Assembly (NCBI GenBank): GCA_036362985.1
Contig: JAYGXS010000003.1
Span: 4,018,588-4,082,587 of the forward strand
Length of the DNA stretch: 64,000 nt
Reading direction: 5' to 3'
Source of the DNA: Ligula intestinalis
Taxonomy: Eukaryota > Platyhelminthes > Cestoda > Diphyllobothriidea > Diphyllobothriidae
Shown here: positions 39,701 through 51,700 of the stretch, piece after piece
How the letters are laid out: the number at the start of each line of letters is the position of its first letter
Position numbering within the stretch: the stretch's first letter is position 1
The notes under the pieces: generated by a model
What the model saw: the letters and a program-made list of their open reading frames with translations, nothing else
Databases searched by the model: none
What the model was told of the DNA's origin: nothing
Program-made: the position numbers and the translations under genes

Positions 39701-42700
39701 TATGTTCGTCGTCTCGGGGGGAAAAGCGCATTTCACTGGCCTGCTAGCGGTTTTTCCTCTCTCGCTAAAGACCCTAATTTCCTTCATCTTCCTATCCCAA
39801 GCAAAGCTTTTCCTGTAGTCTATTGGCTAATTCTGGTATGCGCAGCCTGACAGGTAGGAACTGATCCTCACGAGGGCATGCGTTCGCGCTCCCCCTCCCC
39901 ACATCGACAATTCTAAGGGCAGTCTGCCGTTCATAGCCCTCCAGGCAACCATAGTTCTGGTCAGGCCGTCGTTTTCTAGGCACCATTTGCACACTTAAAA
40001 GTATGCATGGTTTCTATTTGTTAGCCGATACAAAGGCCGATGTTTCTATCAATTCCGCGGTTCTGGTTCCACAGTTATGTTGTCGAGTAGAGCTGGACAG
40101 AGCCAACATATAGTTTACAATAAGCACGATCCTTTTTTACTATAATTTCGTAGGGGCTAGGGGGCCTTTTCGTAAAACATTTACTCCCTCATTACCTTTG
40201 CATAATGTACCTGTAGCAGGAGCCTGGGTTAACAGCGAAGACCCTTGCTGTTGCAATCTTCAGGCAAGGGAAGAAGTGAAACACCAGGAGGAAGGAATAG
40301 TCTATTCTGTATGGGGGGAGTGGAGAATAGGTTGGAAGAAGTAGACAGTCGGACGAACGTGCTTCTGCACCCGAGAGGGGCAGCGTCCGAAAGATGTGAA
40401 AGTGTGGCAGTCGTCACAGTGAGGTTCTGTGTGCGTCAGTCTTGAAGGTGATTGGCCACGCCGGAGTGGGGTCGGCACACACTGGTGCGCACGCGCTACC
40501 AGTCGCGAGAGGTTGGGTCACTACATAACTTCTACGTTTGATGTGTGGCTACTGACAACGCAACCTGACTCCCTCGGTTCCTTTAAATCGACGATGGTTG
40601 CGACCTCCTGTTAAATAGGCTTTGAAAAATAGGTCTGCACGCCCTCTCTGCTGGCTGTATTTGTCTCTAAGAGATTACACTACCGTCAAAAGCCTTTTTT
40701 GCCCTATTTTCTTCCCTGGATCAGGCAGTCGCGTGCGTGTGGTCACCCTCAACTTGGCGCTTTTCCTGCTTTTCCTGCTGACACGTGACGCTTCTAATGT
40801 CTGCCAGTTGTCAGAGAACCAGCGGACCCAACTCAACTCAGCCTTTGTCAAATCACGTTCCGTGCTCCAGGACTTCTACATGGTGCGTGCTGGCCACTAC
40901 CTTTTTTTTCTCTCTATCTCTCTCCATATTTCATCGCTTGTCGCCTTCGAGGCCGTTTGGGCATTTGTGGATTGTGTCGCTTGGAGGCGAACGGTTGACG
41001 ACTAGCGATGACCATGAACAGAGCTCTTCTACTTGACTGAAAGCCCTGGCGGTAATCAGCCAATTTGATGTTCCCGATCTAAGCCGGCAGGACAACGAGC
41101 TCGTGGCTCAATGGCTAAAGCATTGGACCTCTAGGTCGCGGGTTCGAGCCTCCGGCGCCTGGCTGATGATGGTCAATGAGCCAGAGATAGCCATTCCAGT
41201 TTTTGTTGGCAATTTATATCTGCTTTATGATTAACACTGTGTAGAGAATGCCGATGGCTATCTTACCGCAATACTCAAAAAGGTGACTGTAGGAGTTGTG
41301 TGGGTGTGGTGGACACTATCTCCCTCCCCACTGTAACTTTGAATGATCCCAACTGTGGCCGTCATGGTTCCGGCCTGTGGCGCATCTGATATTATGCTCA
41401 AATCCTCAGTCTATCTTGCATTGTTGGTGACATGAAAAACAGAAACTGTCATTTTGGTGTCCAAGTTCTGTAAATATTCACATGTTTATCTGGAAAAGTC
41501 CATTTGGCAAACACGTGTTTTCAGACATTTTTACCATCAGGTTAATACAGTTGCAGGGGCTAAAATGGCCAGTTGTAGTGTTTAAATGGTTCCCGGTGTA
41601 GGGATGGGTGTTTAATTGGTCAGCGGGGTGTCCCCTCGTCGCACGCGTGGTTTCGGATGGCATGTTTTCGGGTGGTATGGTATTCACTCGTATAATTGGT
41701 CAAGTTAGGCAGACTGCGGCTACCAGCGTCTTTTGACAGTCGGGAGTGGACTTTACTAAACGAATTGCCACTGCGTCGGCTGTCGCGAGCACCCGTTTGC
41801 GCAGGCCTTAGAGTAGTGTGTGTGTGTGTGTGTCGTATCCCATAGTTGTCGGTGCCTGGCATACGACTTGAAATTTCTCTTTCGCGTCAACTTGGTGGTT
41901 CGTATCGATCAGGTGTGCGAGGATTGAGCTTGACGTAGATCGATTTTCTCGTTTGCCGAGCCTGGCTGGTATGCGTTCGTGCACCCTTTTATCCAGACGT
42001 CGCGTTGTTCGCTCAATGGATCTCGCTTCACAGGGGCAGGTGAAGGACTAAATGCACATGGATGTGGCCTTCAACGGGCGTTGGTTTTTACCTCCCAATC
42101 GTAGGAGGGGAAAATTCGTGAAGAACACACGTTATTTTGCCGGGGAGAAAGAGCTTGCGATCGCAGTCTTCAGTCGTTGGTTGGTTGGTTAGTAGCCCTT
42201 GTTGAATCAGGGGTTCCCGCCGGAGTCCAAACTGGGTGCAGTTGGGAGGCGGAGACAAGCCGCAACCTCGGCCGGCTTGAGCCAAAGGTCCTCGGGGGTG
42301 AGTTGGGTGCCTGGCCAGGAACTGCAGGGGAAGAGGTGACGGCAGTCATGCGGCGAGACGCCGCAATCGGGTATAGACGGGTCCAGCCGGTGTTGGTACT
42401 GGCGAAGGAGCATGTAGTAGCCACTGCGTAGCTGCGCCAGGGTACAGCGAGTCACAGTCTTCAGTCGTCGTCTGACTAGCCGACCGTGAGAACACGCTAT
42501 CTCTTCCTTACTCGCCGGACCCGACTTCCTCAACAGGCGGGCGCCAGCATGTGTGACTGATTACACTCCCCTACCCCGAGAACCGTTTAAACACTACATA
42601 AAACTGACCATATTAGTCCCTACCTGATGAAGAATTGCTGAAAATGCATATTTGCCAAATCGAATTTTAGTGTCCACTAATCTTTATGAATACTGCGTAC

Positions 42701-45700
42701 TGTATGTTTCAGTTCACTTTTATTAAGGTAAAGATAGGCAAACGCCTTTGGGCTCCCTATTTTGTGACACAGTAACTAAGAAATGCATCTGTACAGCAGA
42801 AAATTCAAAAAAGAGGTTGTTTTCATAATGGCAGGCAAAAGCATACAGTTTATTACGAGGCATATAGTTACACTCAGATTGCTTTCACTATGACAGCTAC
42901 AATTCTACTGCATCTTTACGGCGCTGAGAATACAATCCACTCCTGTTTAGATGCTTAGTGAGGTCATTCACCCTCTTGACTCCGAACTAATGGCTGCGAG
43001 GTCTTCCCGTAGTATGCGCCGAAGCTTCCGTCATATGTCATGCCGTACATCGGCATATCAGCACTCTGTAATCCCATTCCTAGCACGCTACCTCACGTGT
43101 GAAGAAACGGAAATTGATAAGTTGAAAGCCGACCTTTGTATCCATAACAGATGTGGATATAATGTAAACCTTAACCTTTGAGTATTCTATTGTTGTTAGT
43201 GTTGCCAAAGCTCTCTTATTACGCCTTTTGAGTTCCCAGAGAACACAAAAGTAGAAGTCTTTTTTTCATACATAGTACAGAGTACTCATAGCAGGCAAAG
43301 CATACGAGATTGGACCAATCAAATTGTGCCCTTGACGTGTAACATTCTGCCTGACTGTCGGGCTAGGCAGAGTGCTAGTGCAAAACACTAATCATGGACG
43401 GCGGCTTGTACCGATCGATAGTGCACCTTTGGATGAGTAATCAAGACAGTGTAATACCTGGTCGTTAGGCCTGCCCCTAACATCTATGACCTTTTACCAT
43501 GACCCTTTACTTAACCTTATCCCTTGCTGCTCTCTGTGAATGGAGCCATTGCCTTGCTGACAGTTTTGGATATTACCTTCAAAATAAGGTATTCTCTCTC
43601 GCACAGAACGAAGTCGACTTCCTGGACATCTTCGAGCACGAGGTGTCCCGCTATCGGCGTCTCAAGCTCCATCCCTCGACCCTCCTCGAGAACCCCGCCC
43701 TTCTTCTGTGTCATGCTGCAGACGCAATCAAACTCTCCAGCAATCGATCTCAGGAGAACGTGGCAGCAGCCGCAGCGGCGGCAGCAGTTGCTGGCGGTCC
43801 GCCAACCACATTTCGGTCCGCCCTATCTCTCTCCCCAGACGCGGCCCTCTACTATGTCCTGCCGAGCTCAGAGTTGGAGCACATTCAGCGCGCTGTCGCA
43901 GTCTTTCTCTGTCTCTACGGTTACGCCTTCATCTACGCACCGCTAGCTCTGGAGAGCGGTGATGCTGGTGCGGGCGGCAGTCTAAAGCCGGAAAGGTCCG
44001 CCGCAGCCTCACCGCGACACTGTATACTTCCGCCGGATCTGGCTGATATTCCCCCAGTGTGCCTCCTGGGCAATCTGCCCCTCCTGGCAAAAAGCACTGT
44101 CAGCGTGGGTGATTCCATAAACACTGGTATGTTTACTGTGTCCTTTTTTTTTCTATGAGCTTCCAAGAGGGGAGAGAAAGCGACGGGCAGCACCTTTACG
44201 TCGCCAGACCGCCTTAGGTGCTGAGCCTGGAGGATTCCTCGCAGTGGATTAAGTTAATAAGGAAAACTGTTGTCGCTGCGATCTTCAGGTTCAGTTCCAT
44301 GTGGGAAGAGTAGGAGTAGGACCTTATGTGGGAGGGATAATATATTCTGTACAGAGGCAGTTGAGAAAAGGTTGGAGGTCTACTGCTCACATGTGACAAC
44401 CTTCGTCTAGGTGGGGGACTCAATCTCAGGCTTGAGATGCCTTGACGCCGATCGATATTTCTCGATTGGTCGCAGTCGCCCACACTTTGCGTCCAGACGA
44501 AGCATAAAATGGCTGACAAGCCTGGCAATAGCGAGCACGTGACGCCGATCGATATTTCGGTATTCGTAGGCTGGTAGCATCCACACAAACCTCGCACCTT
44601 GTCAAACAAGTAGACGACTGGCAGCGCTGGCAACGTCAGTTGAGGACGCTAGAAGTGCATCCTGCGCGCTATCTCTGTCCGAATGGGGCGTTCAAAAGTG
44701 CACTCACGCTTATCACAATGACTTAAACTAGTAGGGAAGACCCTTGACGCTGCGATTTTCAGGTCCAGTTCTGTGGGACGCGCTATGTGCGAGGAACCGT
44801 ATATTCCGTACAGAGGTATTGAAGAATAGTTAGGAGGCAATTGAATTTCGGAAAAGCGTGCGTCCGCAACCGCGAGGAGGCCGGTTTCCGTAGTAATATG
44901 AAAATGGTAGTCGTTACTGTAGACCTTCAAAGAAAAGATTGAGCACTCAATAAAAAGACTGGATCGGTATAGTTATTTTGTATTGGATTGGGCAATTTGA
45001 CAGTGACTGATGAATTAGGAAATAACTCTTTATTTGGAAGATCAATCTTTAACCATATAACCAATGAAATGGTGAGGCGTTAATCACCTATTAATTATGA
45101 ACTCCATAACTATAGGACTTGCACTTATAGTAAATGATGTTGTCCAGTTCGTAATAACTATATTGAGGTTAATTTGAACCAATTGCAGCCCTCCAATCAA
45201 TACAAAGGGGTTGCTAAGCTATACTTAGCTACTGCACACATGATTTAGTCGCCAGAACTTCATTTTCACTATATTTTCTCATTCTTTTTTTCTTTTTGTT
45301 GAACAAGTAACCTACTAGACCTTCGGTATTGGTTTAGCTTCTATTGTGCCATTAAGAATCATTTAAGAACAACCATAAGACCTTTTCTTGTAGCTATTTC
45401 TTGCTTGGACAGCCCTAAGCATGTAGGTTACCTTTTTGTCTAAGCAGTTGATTTTGTTGGACCTTGAGTCTATCAGAGAAACTGCAAAGCACGATTTGCT
45501 AAGCAGGTTAATAGGGTACAATCCTCTACAAATAATGTCACTGCATTCCCCCGTGAAGATTCAGTTGAATGAACAGAATTATCTGAAAGCCAATTAGGAG
45601 AAGATCCAGTTTCTGCTCGAAGATTGAGTTATTTTCTGAAAAGCCTGAGTACTTTCTAAGTTTATAATCCATCTTCTGTTCACCGGAATAAATTTTAAGA

Positions 45701-48700
45701 TTTGCTGACGTTTCGGACAGCTGGGTCTGGTGTCTTTTTTCAAAGCCAATACTTACTTTTATCGATCAGCAGTCTAAAATTGCGGCCAACATTTACAGCC
45801 GCAACTTAAAACTGCTAACAGTTTTCACTTTAGATAATAATAATAGTATGTTTATTATGCCAGTTTACAGGCAATTGTAAAGAGTTGGTAATGCACCTCT
45901 CGGGCGCCTTCCAACACCTCGAAGACCGAAAAAAACCTAAAACAAACTCCCTATGTTGCAGCCAGTATTGGTTTTGTTTCAGGTTTTTTGTTTTGTCACT
46001 ACTGGGCGAGATAGGGAGTTTGTTTCAAGTGAAAAAAACCTGCCTTCAAAGGTATGATACAAACGGAATAAATGTACAGTTGTAAGCTGAATTGACTCAT
46101 CAGCAGGAGAAATGTTTCATATCGTTTAAAAACATTAGTTCCAGACGGAGAGTGTTGGCACAAGAACACAGTGTTCTCAGTCTTCCTTCAATGGTTGTCG
46201 GCAAAATTTGCGCGCTATCGGCTGAAGGGTTAGCACACTGCGGGCTGCTGCTTCCACGAATGCCATCGAAGTGAAAGAGAGATTCCACCGAGTCAGCACC
46301 CAAAATTCATGAAAGTTGTCCTGAATGTAGAAAACTAGTTATAGCTCTCTTAAACATAGGGTAGTTTTGCTGGGTTTTAATACTTTTGGGCAGCTTATTC
46401 CAGATTGATATGGCGTTTACTGAAAAGAATTGCCGGTACTTAACTGTACATGCCATAGGAAGAAATAAAAATACGTCTCGATGACTGGCGCGTCGAGAGT
46501 GCTCAAGCTGCCTTATTGTACTAAGAGGACCATTCAAAAGTTTAAACAGTAAAAATAGACCCTTCTGCAATCGACGAAGCCACAGGGGATCCAGCTTTAT
46601 AAGTTCGCACCTTTGTTGGTAGGTTAAGTTACGGTGTTCTGTAGTTAAAACTCTTCTAGTGAAGAAGTGCTGCACCGATTCTATTTTCTTCCGTTCACTA
46701 GTGCGCAGAAGACTGAATAGGGGTGAGCAGTATTCAAGACTAGGTCTCACGTACATATTATAGAGGCTAGTTCTAACCTTGATTGTCTTAAAATTTCTAA
46801 GGATAAATCCGGTGGTTCGGCGTGCTTTCGAGACTATCAGGGCACAGTGCTCTGACAAATTGAGACTATTAGACAAGGATATGCCCAAATCCTTGATAAC
46901 TCCTGGGACATTTAGTTCGTGGCCGTCAATGCTTAATTCCGGTTGATGATCGTCGCCAACAACCATAACGGAACATTTGTGCCATGAAAGGGTGAGGCGC
47001 CATGTGCAACACCACTGGGCGAAGGCCTGAAGATCCTTTTTTTATCAGCTCGAGCACGATGTTGAGATCTGCCGGTTTATATCGATAAGCGACTTTTAAA
47101 TCATCAGCGTACATGAAGGGTCTGCAATACTGAAAACAATCTGAAACGTCGTTGACAAACAAGCAAAATAGGAGCGGACCCAGTACATTACCCTGTATAA
47201 CTTTGACAAAGGACAGCAGGCCCAGCTGTCCGAAACGTCAACAAATCTTCAAATTTATTCCGGTGAGCAGATGAATTATAATTCATATCCCGGAATTCTG
47301 GCATGTTTGAATCTGAACTTTCTAAGTTTGTTTATCCAATAAAAAGTGACTAGGTGGTGTCCTTGTAACTTTCCATCTTCTATTTTAACTAGTGACTTCA
47401 GACGGATATCAATACATAAACGGATTAATTATAGCTGAGCAGTTGCTCAACATCTAACTGGAAGACCTAGTGAAGTCCTGTATGAGTCAGCGCTGAAGAT
47501 GATTGGCCAGACTGGATTGGGTTAGGCAGACACCAGTGCGTACGTACTCACAGTCGCGAGAGTTTGAGTGTCGCACGCGGAGTTGGGTCACTATGCTTAA
47601 GGTATTGTAGGGTATGCTTCCCGCGTACAGGACCCGTTAAGGGTGAATAGATAACCTTGTCAGATGCCTAGTAAGAGTACTTGTACTTGATTCGATTAGC
47701 TCCTGTTGTTGGATGAATCGGCTTCACGGATAGCAGCGGACCAGTAAGGGTACTTCGCTAAGTACCTCGTCTTTTCATGTCTCTTTCTGGCTGACAGCTG
47801 CGTGCAATTAGACACTAGCGCTCTTTTTCACGCTGCTGAAGAGCTAAAAACTTCATTCATATTAGGTCAAAAGGAAGCAGTCCTCTTGTAAGATGTCTTA
47901 AAACGGCATATAAGAGTCGCGAGTATCTCCGCAAAAAAACTGATGGGTTGTCTCCTTCCGCATTTCGTCTCATTGAAAAATAATCTGGTTTTGAACCTCA
48001 ATGAACGTTCAAATGGCTTCGCTAGAGGGCATTGCGTCCACGGTCGAAGCTCTAACTAAATTCATTGTCATTTAAAACGGGTGAGTCACTTTCAGACGGC
48101 CTCGTTTGTCCAAGAAGCACATGAAGCGAAACGCTCGCTTTTGCCCTTATTCTCCGACAACCTACCTTTCCCCCAATTTATATCGGTTTCTTTCTTCCCC
48201 CCGCAGCACAACATCAAATCTTTAGCTGCGAAATCGAACACCAAAACGGGTAAGCTGTCTTGTACGAATGGCCTTCAATATTACTTGGAATCCGCGTCAT
48301 CTTGTTCTTCGAGTCTAATTCACCCTCCATTTTCATACTCTGTAGGTTAAAGGAGAAACGCTACCTCATTGTCACGGATTCGCAGCTGCTTCTAGTTGAA
48401 CCGAGTCCAAAACCAATTGGTTGGGGCAGTGTGACGTTTGCTGGGCTCCTTCAGGTATGCATTTCCATTCGCCAGCGCTGTTCACTGGTTTAATGGTTTT
48501 CAACATAAATCGCGACAGTAGTACATGTTTCGAAGCTTTAAAGTATTGTTAAATAGTTTTTTTTCTAAGCCAGCCACGGCAAGACGTATGCCGCAATGGA
48601 TTACACAGAGTTTATGGGAGCAAACCACACCTGGTTGCCCATCAGGAAGCGGGAACTTTTCGCGACGTAGTTGTTATTCGACATGCGACCGCAAGTGCGT

Positions 48701-51700
48701 TGAGCCTATTCTTCCTTGTTTATCGGTTATCCGAAAATTATTACGGAGGTTTTGGTGTTATGACGATGACATCTGACGTGTGTCACCGTCGAATTACGCC
48801 CTGTTGAAATCTCCAAGGAAAAGCTAAATAAGAAGGGTATCTAGAGGAGAATATACGAGTTCTAGGCAGCAGTTCCGAAGAAGAGGAAGATGCGATCACT
48901 GGAACACGGACTTTATTTTCCTGACGTTTCGGATTCCGTCGGGAATCCTTAGTCATAGGTAATCGTAAACAGGTCTGAGACATGCACAGATTGCACGATA
49001 TTTATAGTTCACAGCGGTCACCCGCATGCGTACTATAATTGTCCGTTCCTGTAGCGTCTGGGAGATTAATTCAGACGCGAATTGCCGAGCATGCAGCGGC
49101 GGTGAGGAAGAAAAACGTAACTCCCAGGTGCAGCTCACTCAACGGGACCCGGCCATATTTTCAAGTTTGACGAGGCCGAAATCCTCGCAAGAGGGGACAA
49201 CCGCCTGAGCCGCGAGCTGCTCGAGTCATGGTTCTCAGGCCCCCAGTCCATCAACAAGCGCAACGATTTGGCGTTCCCATACGGTGTACTGAGAAATTTC
49301 CTGAGCAAGAGAATCAGTCACGTGGAAAGGACTGGACAAAACTCTGACGACAGCGGGCGTAACTGTCGAGCAATTGTCAAACCTGCATCCGACGCGGACA
49401 AAAACGCTGTTGCAATTAATGAGCAATCACCGGACCAATGAAGACCTCCAGTGGTGGCTACAGGAACGGACAATTATAGTACGCATGCGGGTGACCGCTG
49501 TGAACTATAAATATCGTGCAATCTGTGCATTTATCACCCCTTATCTACGCATGTCTAAGACCTGTTTACGATTACCTATGACTAAGAATTTCCGACGGAA
49601 TCCGAAACGTCAGGAAAATAAAGTCCTTGTTCCAGTGATCGCATCTTCGTCTTCGGAAGAAGCGCATAATTCTGGAGTCCACCCGGAGAACGGTTTATTG
49701 TGTACAAAACCCGGAGTTGCTGTCTCGGGTGGCTGTTGCCGCTGGTAGATCTCGAGTGTGCTGATATCCCCGCCTTGGGGCAAGCCCGGGCATTGGGGGC
49801 AGACTGCAGTGTCCTCGTAGTCCGTGTGTGATGCAACTTCCCCGGTCTACCATGGACAGGGGCTTATAAGAGATTGTCTGCGCGTTCTCTTGTGGCCTGA
49901 TCGGCCGCATTGAGATTAAGTTATGCGACCAGTTGGTGTGCGTGCAAGCGCGTGCGTCTGTGTCTTCTCCAGAGGTTAAGGTCATCTCTTGTGGACAGTC
50001 ATCGCCTGTATGCGGTCAGAGCTAACAAACAAAGACACTTGGCTAGGCCCGACGCCTCAGGAAAGCCTCCAAATGTTGCTAGCACTTAGTCCGAGTAATA
50101 TCTTAACATTTGGCAGATTTAAGTAGTTCATTTGACCCACTTATGGAACACTCGGCACCTTGATAATCATCTAGTGGATTCTGGATGATTGCCTAGGAAA
50201 TCCTGCTTCGGCAGTCAGGCTACTGTATCAGTATTGATGGATTTCATTCGTTGCAGTAGGCTGGGAGGATAACTCGACCCAAGTGGGATTAAACTTACGC
50301 CTCCCGGTGGGAGCTTCGTAACTCAATTGGCTAGAGCCAACGCTGGTTCTACTAAAGCCTTCCCTGGCTGGCGTGGATTCGTATCCTACCAAGTGTTGTA
50401 CAACTGGGTCAAATGAATTATCCGAAAATTGGCTATCATCTGCCACCGCTCCATTCATTCTGCGCTGGATACGATATCCTCTCAACTAGCGTTCAGTTTT
50501 TCCTCTTTCTATTTGGGATCGTAGTGGTTACAATCTACCTATGACTTAGGCTGTCGTGAATGCGGTTTAGCCTGCATCAGGTTTGTTGAGACTCCGATTC
50601 TTACCACCGCCTATGGACATGTGAGCAACGAACTACTCAAGTTACTGTACACTGCCCTGCTACGACCTGTCCAATGTCACAACCTCCATTAGACACCCTA
50701 AAAGCACGTTGTTCTGCGTGTACGGTCTTCTGGACTCTGTTGTGGTCAAGGGCGAGCGATGTACTGTAACCACACAAACTAAGGTTGTTCGGTCTGCTGA
50801 AAGAGATCAGTCAGTTGTTCGGAACGATTTATTCGGTACACCAGGTAGGTTGCCGTGGCATCTTGCTTTTGTAGGAACGACGCATCCGTATGAGAGCGTG
50901 CGAAAAGCGTTGTGTTGTTTACGCGTTTGGGTCGTCTGGCGGTTGGTGCGTGATTGGTTGCGCCAAGGTCACTTGGGCGCCAAACAGGCTGGCTGCCTGA
51001 CGCGGTTCGTCCTATGTGCAAGCGCGGCCGTGACTAAATACAGTTCAAACCTGGGGGCGGCTGCCGTGTTTTGGAGGTGCACCTGCTGGTTAGCAAGCTT
51101 GTCGCGGCCATCGGGATGCCGGAGAAGAGGGGATGCAGCTCTGTGGTGACACCGAGCTCACGTGAGGAAGGAGAATGATAGTTGCAGTGCAAGTCCACTT
51201 TCACCAGAAACGTAACCGTGCCTGCACTCGTCATGTTTTGGTACACACGATGGACATTGTCACTCGCTCAGGCCTTTCGAACCGTTGTGATGTAGATTAC
51301 TGTTGAGTGAGTTATTTGTGTCCCCGCTTTAAAAACCTCAAGCCCTAAATTTCGCAGCAGTCATGGCTTTGTTGTGCGCTGTAGCCGCACCCAAAACATA
51401 ATCTTTTGTGTTGTATGTGTGTGTGCCTAGGAAACCGAAATCAAGCTGGTCTCCTCAGACAGCCGATGTCTTAGTGCCGTTGTCTACAGGCCGGGCGACC
51501 GAACAGCCGCTCTGCTTACTTGCAACGACCCTAACGACATCCAAGCGCTACGCCTGAAATCACCCTACCTTCTGCACCCTCTAATGACCGCAAAGCTGCG
51601 CTTCCAGACCTCCATGCCCTGTTCCACCATCTGTAATCTCATCACAATGCGTTGCGAGCGAATTCGTTCGGCCAAATTGGTTCAGCTATCTCGGTACGTT

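Larger units (their letters stand above)
45670..47285. mobile_element. PLE family 2 ends flanking a CR1-like retrotransposon fragment
   Basis: The left PLE end (45660-45840, minus) and right PLE end (47201-47280, plus) face outward and share 'ttattccggtga' and a hammerhead-like fold. Between them lies a 5'-truncated CR1/Jockey-type reverse transcriptase on the minus strand, ending in an ATT repeat tail at about 45838-45850. Confidence 0.65.
48836..49656. mobile_element. Short Penelope-like element with inverted outward 3' ends
   Basis: The left 48857-49050 (minus) is the reverse complement of the right 49455-49656 (plus): both carry 'acctatgacta', 'cgtactataattgtccgttc' in mirrored form, and a hammerhead-like fold. 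Between them 49090-49440 encodes only the C-terminal PLE part on plus (AEILARGDNRLSRELLESWF, SINKRNDLAFPYGVL). AAGAAG flanks both sides (48830-48835, 49657-49662), a weak candidate duplication because PLE ends themselves carry GAA runs. Confidence 0.75.
48735..50090 (+). repeat. Repeat D copy split by a PLE
   Basis: The 48735-48835 and 49657-50090 parts together match 24930-25440 in order. The break lies inside 'ataagaag'. Confidence 0.6.

Noticed and set aside
45940..46035. Inverted 'aacaaactccctat' / 'atagggagtttgttt' pair
   Set aside because: Short foldback within the CR1-like 3' untranslated part; no ends or duplication to call a separate element.
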